A stretch of DNA of 64,000 bases from positions 186,001 through 250,000 of the forward strand of contig VWRR01000014.1 of NCBI GenBank assembly GCA_013995675.1. Direction: 5' to 3'. A model generated the notes under the pieces. That model was not told where the DNA came from and ran no database searches. It saw nothing but the letters and a program-made list of their open reading frames with translations. Position numbers and translations under genes: made by a program. This document shows positions 56,055 through 64,000 of this stretch, one piece after another (positions within the stretch are counted from its first letter, which is position 1; each line of letters begins with the position of its first letter). Source of the DNA: Cyanidiococcus yangmingshanensis. Its lineage: Eukaryota > Rhodophyta > Bangiophyceae > Cyanidiales > Cyanidiaceae.

Positions 56055-57017
56055 CTAGGTCTCATGAACGCAGTTGCGAGGCGCGTAGGTGCGAGCCCTT
56101 CGTCGGATCCGTTCGATATCAAATGGCTTGAAATCCAAGTCGACAATCCAGTGATCGAGCGCTCGCCCATAACGATCGATGCGAATCAACACGGAACAGT
56201 CGTTCGCAATGCACGCGACACTATACAATGCGTAAAACGCATCGGTGCCAGGCTCCATCGACCAGCCCACACTAGCACTAGACCAGTCCGCATGCTGTTG
56301 CTGCTGTCGAATGAGCCAGGCGGCGGCTCGTTGGTATAACATTCGACCAACCTGCCACCGAACGCGTTCGTCGCCACCGGCCCGGGAACGCAGATAGGCG
56401 CCTTGCGCTGTCGCGGCAAAGAGTTCCGTTTCCCGCTCTAAAAGCATCTCCACGAACGCATGGTCACATGGGTGAAGTTTCTGAATACGATGAACCAAGG
56501 CTAGGGCAGGGGACTTGGTGATCACGCCCGCTAACCAGTCCACGAATTCAGGTCTGGACGGGTACATCTTCATGTTTGCAGCATGAGCGTGACGCTCCTC
56601 TCCAGTGTGCATTCGAAGAAGTTTCCTTAGTTCTTCAGGGCCTTCCAAAAGCGAGCGCACTGCGTCACGAGATCTCAAGGCATCCCCTCCAAAAAGCTCA
56701 CTGGCACAGTATTGCAGGCGCCGGAAGCTACCGCATCGTTTGGGCTTGATTTCGATCGTCAGAGCAGGGACACGCTCTTCATTGGTCATATCGACGTTGC
56801 CCGAAGGCAATAAGTCTGGCTGATATTCCGCAAAGTCGTTCACTCGTTGTCTGGGCACGGCGAATGGTGCGAAAACGCGCTCTATGGCAAGACGAAGGGG
56901 TTCCGGGTCCAGTGCGCGTGAACACCGAACACGTAAGAGCTGTCCTGGTAGTGATGGCGACCGGTAAAGCTGCGCGGAGGCACCGCTAGCTACTAGTTCC
57001 CAGTCGAGACGTTTCAT
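56055..57017 (-). CDS. IPK1: Inositol-pentakisphosphate 2-kinase
   Basis: 320 residues, intact. Phosphorylates InsP5 to InsP6 (phytate). Seen: the N-terminal WELVASGASAQLY, equivalent to the glycine/Ala nucleotide loop of IPK1, then GQLLRVRCSRAL, the catalytic-core motif ALTIEIKPKRCGSFRRLQYC (family EIKPK-x-G with the following Cys), SELFGGDALRSRDAVRSLLE (equivalent to CPLDLFSG...AL-x-x-L) and near the end VDLDFKPFDIERI, matching the DLD-x-KP motif. It is shorter than plant IPK1 by roughly 100 residues. The frame opens at a TTG eight codons upstream; the ATG at 57017 is chosen. Confidence 0.87.
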   Translation of the reverse strand: MKRLDWELVASGASAQLYRSPSLPGQLLRVRCSRALDPEPLRLAIERVFAPFAVPRQRVNDFAEYQPDLLPSGNVDMTNEERVPALTIEIKPKRCGSFRRLQYCASELFGGDALRSRDAVRSLLEGPEELRKLLRMHTGEERHAHAANMKMYPSRPEFVDWLAGVITKSPALALVHRIQKLHPCDHAFVEMLLERETELFAATAQGAYLRSRAGGDERVRWQVGRMLYQRAAAWLIRQQQQHADWSSASVGWSMEPGTDAFYALYSVACIANDCSVLIRIDRYGRALDHWIVDLDFKPFDIERIRRRARTYAPRNCVHET

Positions 57018-59145
57018 TTCTGACTTTCGCTTGGTAGGCAAAAACTCGCTAGTAGCAGAAGCGGTCAGGTGTGCTTGTCGGGAATCGTCGCCCCGTCTCT
57101 AAGACCTCGACCCGTCCAAAGTCTCTTGCTTCATCTACCAGAGCGTCCCTAAAGATTGCAAGTGCGTTGAAGCTCTGTAAACATCAAAGAAGTAACTAAA
57201 CTATCAAAATGGTTCGCTAGCTTAAAGTCCGAACTCAGTGATAACGCATTGCTTCAAAACTTATCAGGAGAGCGAACATGGTTCAGCGACGAACAGAGAC
57301 ACTTGTACTTCCCCGTGTCTCAAAGGGCGCGCGCGGACTCGAAAACCCTCGAATCAGAAATCCGCTGCTGGGAGCTCGTAAAGGCCTGTGTTCATTAACC
57401 AGGGGACGATATCGTTCTGAGATGATGAAAAGAGACTGGAAAAGATGTTTAGAAATGCATTCACTGAAATTTGGTGACATGGATGGCTCAGAGAAGATTT
57501 CACAGACACAGGGCGATCATTTAACGAGATCTTTGTAGTCAGCGCTCTCGGAATCAAGGACCCCCGGCGTTAGCCAGCCCCAAAACCCCTGGCTACGGAC
57601 CAAGATGCGGTGCTGGAATCTCGGTGTCTGTTCAGCCTCGCCAAACGCCTTTACGAGTCGTGGATTGCTTGGGCTATGCCTGGCCAGACCCGACCACCTC
57701 CGTAATAGAGCGATCCTGATTAACCAGCTCGTGACTGACTGTGTCGGCAATCATGGCACCACATCAGCATGCGCGTAGGCGTCCAACTCAGACGAATACG
57801 CCCCGGATACTCTGGACGGCGCCAGACACTTTTCCAGGGAGCTGTTCTGGATTCAGACGCATGTCCACTCCAATAGCGAAGACAAATACGCAGTATGTAT
57901 CTTTTCGCGAGGGCATCCCCGTAAGCCGAATCGATTCCCCGCAAGTACGCATGGCACCAAAACGACGCGAGTTCTCGTTCGAGTCACCACGCCAGGTCAA
58001 CAACGATGCTCTCATTTTTCCAGAAACCTGTATCAAATATCACCTTGCGAAACTTTTCAGGATCCTCCACAAACACTTCAAAAAGTTGCATTTTCTGCCA
58101 AAGCGAAAGCATCCCTCATTGCTCTACTGTTGAATTTATCTATTGTAGATCGCGTACTTTATCCGGAGATAGCAATCCGAACAGCATTCCGCCAACCCGC
58201 TTGGAGATGCATTGTTGGGCCCGAAGGCGACGCTGCCTTGAATCTGCTCCAAGTCCGATTTGTATCCTCGACTCGCGTCATGAGAAAAGCCATACCTGAT
58301 CCATGACTCATTCGATACGCTTCATACATCATACGCATTGCGGTCATATCATCTCACTGGGACGCGTTGGCATGGCGTTTGCGCCCGAACTCGTGCTGAA
58401 TAAGACGCTCTAGATGGCGTCCCGCCGTATGAACGCCTGGTGTGGCGCCCGGGGACACGCGTCCACTGCGTGCGTCGCCGCCGTCGCCTGGCGATCGATG
58501 GCAACGCGAGAGCCACAGAAATGCTGGCACGGACGCACGCATATTTGCCGGCGAGGCGCCGGTGCGTGTCGAAAGGCCCACGCAACCATCGAACCGACCC
58601 GCAATAGCGTCGATGATCGCTGCAACGCTCTAAGGATCATCGACGCTGTGAACGCCTTCACGAGTAGTGTGCGAGCAGAGCTGCCCAGAGACTTGTTGGC
58701 ATATACGTGCCAATCTCTTTTGAGCCTAAATTGAACGGCTCTGAACTGCGCGAGCAGAACACGCCGTCTTTGGTTGGTCCAGGGTGCAACACAAGCGTCC
58801 AACTCGTGCTGTGGGCTCGCCCGAGCAAGATTTTCAGGGAACACGGCGTTCACAGAAGATCGATCAGAACGTTGTTTTCTTCCGTTTTTAGGCATCTTGA
58901 GACTTTGATCTTGGTAAGCAGTAGGCAGACGCGTGAAACGTACGTTTCAAGCGTGAGTTCGGCACCAGCGTCTTCTCAATCGAGTCTGTAGCGTCGTTTA
59001 CCTTCTAGGCGGCGACTGGGGTTATCTTGGAAGGTATAGGAAAACTCCCAAGACGTGAGAACATAGGGAGGCCAGCTGGGGTAGTCAAGAGTTGTGAGAA
59101 CGGTGATTGGACCACAAGCTGGCGGAAACGGAGCACGACTTGGTC
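57018..59145. other. Divergent intergenic region, 2.1 kb
   Basis: Between IPK1 and the branching enzyme. A 161-codon ATG frame on the minus strand (58410-58895, MPKNGRKQRSDRSSVNAVFP...) and several plus-strand frames are unrecognised. The part 58360-58600 is GC-rich with many CGC/GCG words. No RNA gene recognised. Confidence 0.35.
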
Positions 59146-61640
59146 ATGAGTGACAGCGATGCGCGGGCCCAGTACTGGGCATCCCAGACGGATGGCGTAG
59201 CGGTCATTGCCGATGATCCCTGGTTGGAGCCGTTTCAGCATGATTTGCGATACCGTTATGCACAATACGTGGCGAAAAAGAAAGCGATCGAAACGAATGA
59301 GGGATGGCATGGAAACGTTCTCTCAAGGCTATCGTCTTTTCGGATTCAACTTGACAGAGGAGGGAATCTGGTATCGCGAATGGGCCCCGAGCGCGGCCGA
59401 AGTCTATCTTACTGGGGATTTTAACGAGTGGAATCGACGCAGTCATCCGCTGAAGCGGGAAGAGTTCGGCCGTTGGAGCGTATTTTTGCCCAATAACGAG
59501 GACGGTTCGCGAGCGATCCCACATTACACGAAACTCAAAGTCGTGATTGTAACCCCGGCGGGTATGGAGTTGATGAGGAATCCGGCGTGGAGCCAATTCC
59601 TAATCCAGAATTCGGACACGTTTCTATACGATACTCTGTTCTGGAATCCGCCGCCGGAATGGACTTATCAGTGGAAGCATCCAACGCATGTGCCACGCCA
59701 GGAGGCGCTCCGAATCTACGAGTGCCATATTGGGATGGCCTCTAACGAGCCCCGAATAGGTACCTACGCGGAATTTCGCTGACAATGTGTTACCGCGTAT
59801 CAAACGACTCGGCTACACAGCCATCCAAATCATGGCCATCATGGAGCATGCCTACTACGCCTCGTTTGGTTATCACGTCACGAACTTTTTCGCATGCAGC
59901 TCGCGTTGCGGCACGCCAGAGGACCTCAAGTCATTGATCGATGCAGCGCACGGAATGGGTCTGCAGGTTCTCATGGATGTGGTGCACTCACATGCCTCGT
60001 CCAACATCTTGGACGGGATCAATCATTTCGACGGAACGGACAACCAGTATTTTCATGCGGGTGAACGGGGCTATCACCGACTTTGGGACTCGCGATGTTT
60101 CGACTATGGCAGTTGGGAAGTGCTGCGCTTCCTTCTCTCCAACTTGCGCTGGTGGATGGATGAATATCATTTCGATGGGTTCCGCTTCGACGGTGTGACC
60201 TCTATGCTCTACACGCATCACGGGGTTGGCATGAGTTTTTCGGGAGACTATCGAGAGTATTTCGGCATGCAGGTCGACATTGACGCTTGTGTGTATCTCA
60301 TGCTGGCGAATGATCTGTTGCACACATTTTATCCTGGGGTGGCGCTCACCATTGCGGAGGACGTCAGCGGCATGCCAACGCTCTGCCGGCCGGTTGCCGA
60401 GGGCGGGCTGGGCTTTGATTTTCGTCTGGCGATGGCGATACCGGACAAGTGGATTGAACTTCTGAAAAGAAGTGATGACGACTGGGACATGGGGAATATC
60501 GTGTTCACGTTGACGAATCGACGGTACAAGGAGATGGCTGTAGCGTACTGCGAGTCGCACGATCAGGCACTGGTTGGTGACAAAACCATTGCGTTCTGGC
60601 TCATGGACAAGGAAATGTACGATTTCATGGCGTGCAGCTCGCCTCCGAACTTGCTGGTTGATCGGGGAATCGCCCTTCACAAAATGATTCGCTTAATAAC
60701 CTACGGCCTAGGTGGCGAGGCCTACCTCAATTTTATGGGCAACGAGTTCGGCCACCCAGAATGGATCGATTTCCCCCGTGAGGGAAACAATTTTTCGTAT
60801 CATCATGCTCGCCGTCGATGGGATCTTGCGGACAACCCGTCGCTCAAATACAAGTTCCTGCAGCAGTTTGATATCAACATGCATGAACTCGATACCAAGC
60901 ATCCATTCTGCCGTCCGAACAATCACCAGTGGGTAGTACTCGCTCATCACGATGACCATGTGATTGCGTTTGAGCGTGGGGACCGCTTGCTTTTCGTTTT
61001 CAACTTCCACCCGACCCGCTCCTACAACGACTACCGCATCGGTGTGTGGTGGCCAGGCAAGTACTCCATCGTTCTCGATACCGACAGCTGGGACACCGGT
61101 GGTCAAGGTCGCGTCCACTGGGATGTCACCCATGTCGCTGCCAAGTCTCCATGGCACGGACGCCCGAACTATCTTCAACTGTATCTACCCTGTCGGACCG
61201 CTCAGGTTTATTTCTGTTTCGAAATGGAGGGTACCCAAGTCGTTGATGTCGAGGCTCATGCGGGAAAACGCCACGAAGGCCTGCAGCCACCAGTCGAGGA
61301 TGCGGCGGTCGATGCGGACTCGTCGTCGGGCGCAAACGCTGACCTGCAGGGAACTGGTCAGACCGCAGATCCGTCGAAATTGGACGCGGCTCCAGAGTCT
61401 CAAACAAGGACGCAGATAGCAGACGCTCTTGACCAGACGGAGTGCGCACCGGTGCGTGTTGATGAGAGCCCAGTCGAAGCATCATCGGACTTGGTTGGAG
61501 CCACTGCAACGCCGACAGAAAGCGCGCCAGCACACGAGGACACGACTAGGAATACGTCGACTGAGGATCGCCCAAGTGGTGCTGACCGTCGGGAGCCATC
61601 CGAACGGCGACGGCGAGGACTCTTCGGGCGATGGGGATAG
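59146..61640 (+). CDS. 1,4-alpha-glucan (starch) branching enzyme
   Basis: About 830 residues, GH13 family. Introduces alpha-1,6 branches into cytosolic floridean starch. In order: N-terminal helix [20 protein letters not shown]; the CBM48 domain with [40 protein letters not shown]; the barrel block [16 protein letters not shown]; conserved region 2 [13 protein letters not shown] with the nucleophile Asp; region 3 IAEDVSGMP with the acid/base Glu; region 4 YCESHDQAL; and [19 protein letters not shown]. These are of the eukaryotic type. After the C-terminal beta domain comes an extra tail of about 130 residues, acidic with Ala/Thr/Asp and ending [11 protein letters not shown]. Surplus bases lie near 59310 and 59782. 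The first plausible ATG is at 59146. Confidence 0.96.
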
Positions 61641-61956
61641 GCTCGAGTCTTTGGAAACGGAAACCACCGAGGACGAATGCATAAATGGATGGATGAACCC
61701 GGAGGAAAAATGCTCATTTACGCGACTAGTGATCGAATGTCAGCGAGGTATCTCCGAACGGGCATCATGCAGATCAGCAGATAGGTTACGTTTTGCAAAG
61801 ACGTCTCACTACTCGTCCTCCGAATGATAAACGGGCAGGCAAGCGTCGCACATCTTCAAACGCGCTCGGATACGTCATTGGGTTTGGCGAGTGCGCTCGT
61901 CCGTCTGCCAGCGCGCACCCGTCTTAATCGAGAGCCCGACGAGACCCCAAACAAGT
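61641..61956. other. Convergent intergenic region, 316 bp
   Basis: Between the stops of the branching enzyme and bL10 genes. No feature recognised. Confidence 0.35.
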
Positions 61957-62672
61957 TTATGCCTCCTCGTCCGGCACCTTGGCGAGTTTCACTGCTCGTG
62001 TTAGATTCGTCGGCACTGCTTTGAGCGTGCGAGCGAGTCGTGTGGGAACCATGCGCATCACGATCGCCATGTCCTGGTATAGCTTCTTCTTACTTGGTAT
62101 CTTGCCGATGCGAACAACGGCGTTGCCATCGTAGTAGTGACCTTCAAGCACTCCTCCTCGTATTTTATTCGTCTCCTCTAACTTGAGACTTTCCACCAAC
62201 TCCTGATACGCACGAATCGCCGAAGGCAGGTCGTCGAGTTTCTCTGCAAACAGCCAAAAGTTCGCCATCTTGAGAAGCGGCTGCGCAAGCAACGTGCCCT
62301 CGTCACCTTCAGACGACCCCTTGCAACCACGTGACGCCATTGGCAGCTTTTTGGAAAAAAGAGTTCTTGACGACCTTACAGCGAACAGTAGCTGGAAGCG
62401 AGCCCTTAAAATGCTCAATTTGTCGGTGCTTCAACCCTGTCAAAGGCAACGCAACCACCTGCCTCCGCGTTTTGCAGCTGTTCGCGCAGTCGTTCCACAA
62501 TGACTTGCTTTCGGTCGCGAGGCTGGTGACCCATGCGCCAGCTGAAGGGTGACGCGCCAGCGTGCGCCCCCCGTCCCTGATGCCGACGAGGCCACGCGCC
62601 TGACCAAGCGAGGTCCTTCTGAAACCCCCCCACGAGCACACTAGGTGCACCAACAGTCACGAAAGCGTGCAT
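61957..62672 (-). CDS. Organellar-type ribosomal protein bL10
   Basis: About 237 residues in three frames. L10 forms the base of the ribosomal stalk. The first 45 residues from the ATG at 62672 (MHAFVTVGAPSVLVGGFQKD...) look like a plastid transit peptide. Then come DRKQVIVERLREQLQNAEAG, the conserved GLKHRQIEHFKGSLPATVRC followed by KVVKNSFFQKAANG, and in the last frame FWLFAEKLDDLPSAIRAYQE, IRGGVLEGHYYDGNAV, IGKIPSKKKLYQDM and RLARTLKAVPTNLTRAVKLA. These match the bacterial L10 blocks (GL, VVKN-x, K-x-GG-x-L-x-G, LPS-x-x-x-L, VP-x-x-L-x-x). Plastid rather than mitochondrial origin is inferred from closeness to the bacterial consensus. Surplus bases lie near 62445 and 62320. Confidence 0.85.
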
Positions 62673-63086
62673 AACGAGCGTGTTCACACACAAGGTGCGT
62701 CGAATACAACCAAACGTACTCGGAACCGACACAGGACACGCCCAACAAGTCGTTGGTCGATGATACTGGCGAACATTCACTTCGCATCGCCGACGCGCGT
62801 GCGTGTGCGCCTGACGGCGGACGACGCGGCGGCGGCGGCGGCGGCGATCCCTTCGATGAATCAAGCCTTGGATCCAGTACCCAGGTCCCTGATCACGCTT
62901 GGAATGAGGTCTTTGATTCATCAAGTAGATCTCTGGTTCATTCATCAAGCCTTTCGTATTGTCTTTGATTCATGGATGACGACTTCATGAATAAGATGTT
63001 CGAGTGATTCAGCTTTGCCGATGCATCGGCGTTCCAGTCTAGCTGGGGCACGTTGAGTGTCTCCGATTCCATGACTTCGATCATCG
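62673..63086. promoter_or_regulatory. 5' flank of bL10, GC-rich
   Basis: Contains the GCG triplet tract at 62826-62846 and an A/T-richer stretch rich in GATTCAT words near 62850-62980. It probably holds the bL10 promoter. Confidence 0.35.
62826..62846. repeat. Trinucleotide (GCG)7 tract
   Basis: Seven uninterrupted GCG/GGC units upstream of the minus-strand bL10 gene. Confidence 0.8.
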
Positions 63087-63095
63087 ATGGACAAC

Positions 63096-63126
<31 letters not shown>

Positions 63127-63413
63127 GCGCTTTTGGCTTGCAACGATCGAGCGCTGGCCGCGACGGAGGACGCGTCTCTGCGCAGCGCGATGTACAGGGA
63201 CTCTGTGCAGGGCGTCTCGAAAAGCTTTCTCATCTGGCTGCTTTGTTGTCCCTCGAGGAGACGCTCTTTTTGCAGGGCTTGAGGGGATTACTGTCTGGAT
63301 CCCTGCAAACGTGTGGCTACGATAGTTGTCGGGTCAGTGCGTCCTGTGCGAGTACAATTGGCCTACGGTTGAGCGCGCCTCGCTGCTGGCTGGTTGCGTT
63401 CGGGCGTGTGTAG
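63087..63413 (+). CDS. Hypothetical ORF, 108 codons, glycine-rich start
   Basis: ATG-started; the first 15 residues are encoded by a GGC/GAC repeat (MDNDDGGDGGDGGGAFGLQ). The part RLEKLSHLAALLSLEETLFL is helix-like. No domain is recognised. The repeat and the short length make it doubtful. Confidence 0.28.
63094..63130. repeat. Imperfect (GGCGAC)n tract
   Basis: A run of GAC and GGC triplets inside the hypothetical ORF at 63087. Confidence 0.7.
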
Positions 63414-64000
63414 GTCTCGGAAGGAAACGGCCCTCATTGTGTTGCAGCAGTCTTGATTGGTGCTTCAATCCAAAGGTAGTGATTTAGCGGATTACTTGAG
63501 TGGGGGTTTTCACTCGCGAGGAGGTGATAGAGACGCGCTTCTGGGCAAGACGAGAGGTACCTCTCTGTACGTTGACGAGGCCAGATCACTGCAGCGTCCA
63601 AGTCACTAAAAACGAGACTGGGGCAGCGCACGGCATAGTTACAGAGTTGGATATTGGGTTTTCGGTCTGCTGGAAGCCAGTGCGTGCCTGCTGATCGTCT
63701 TGGCTGATTGTTACGCGCGAGCGCGTCAGGTGCTATTCTTGAACGGCGTTGGATCCGGATAGAAGGGCAAAGAGCGTAGCGTGTTACTGCAACACATTAT
63801 TCGATATGAGGACAGTCTTTGTGGCGAATATGTTTCTATGGGGAGTCAATCCCTGGTGCCAGCATAGGACGCGCGTCCCAGAGCCGATCATACGCCGCGA
63901 TGGCGCCCTGTTGAGTCGAAGACGAGCGTGGTGCCCCCAGACGGCTCAACCGTTCAGACGACCGAGGTCTGCTGGTGGTTGTCCCTTTCGGATGGAGCTC
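63414..64000. other. Window end, no gene seen
   Basis: Open frames up to 65 codons on both strands, none recognised. A gene running beyond the window could begin here. Confidence 0.3.

Noticed and set aside
55875-56339. Plus-strand 154-codon ORF
   Set aside because: It lies largely antisense to the intact IPK1 gene and has no similarity.
5300-62330. Programmed +1 frameshifting at stop codons (skipping the T of TGA)
   Set aside because: In the branching enzyme, bL10, the TMEM245-like gene and RPB2 the shift can be placed exactly at a TGA. In cystathionine beta-lyase, succinyl-CoA ligase, the WD40 gene and the first shifts of bL10 and the branching enzyme the zero-frame stop lies well downstream of the shift. 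No shared slippery motif is seen.

Overview
The window looks like nuclear DNA of a unicellular red alga of the Cyanidioschyzon/Cyanidiococcus kind (Cyanidiophyceae). Genes are spaced about one per 2.6 kb on both strands, with moderately high GC. Conserved genes run as nearly uninterrupted coding sequence with no clear spliceosomal introns. The gene content is that of a photosynthetic eukaryote: a plant-type CDKB kinase, a starch branching enzyme, a plastid-type ribosomal protein bL10, a YbeD/DUF493 protein and several N-terminal extensions that look like organelle-targeting peptides. The genus is an inference; no marker here proves it.

Layout. 0-9.3 kb: pseudouridine catabolism (psuG-psuK fusion, +), RNA polymerase II subunit RPB2 (-), proteasome beta-4 (+). 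9.5-20.3 kb: coiled-coil WD40 protein (-), cystathionine beta-lyase (+), a bacterial-type MerR/BldC helix-turn-helix gene (-), a TMEM245-like membrane protein (+), a GDP-mannose-type nucleotide-sugar transporter (-). 21-34.5 kb: eIF3c (-), a large double B-box protein (+), CDKB (-), a 47-residue cysteine-rich gene (+). 36-50.7 kb: ESF2/ABT1 (+), succinyl-CoA ligase alpha (-), a ketopantoate-reductase-like protein (-), an unknown gene (-), ALYREF (-), pyrroline-5-carboxylate reductase (+), pantothenate synthetase (-), DUF493 (+), YbaK-like deacylase (-). 51-64 kb: an unknown gene (-), a STRA6-like membrane protein (-), inositol-pentakisphosphate 2-kinase (-), starch branching enzyme (+), bL10 (-). 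Genes are mostly unrelated housekeeping functions in single transcription units; no operon or mobile element was recognised.

The most striking property is that 11 of the conserved genes are interrupted by single-base frameshifts. At every junction where conserved residues on both sides fix the sign, the sequence carries one extra base, never one too few. Summing over whole genes needs about 29 surplus bases. The likeliest cause is an insertion-biased single-molecule read assembly rather than biology, but it affects every protein model here. It also means that short or poorly conserved genes may hide in the apparent gaps as pieces in successive frames; a few such candidates are listed with low confidence. 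Coordinates of broken genes span the whole locus from the chosen ATG to the stop.
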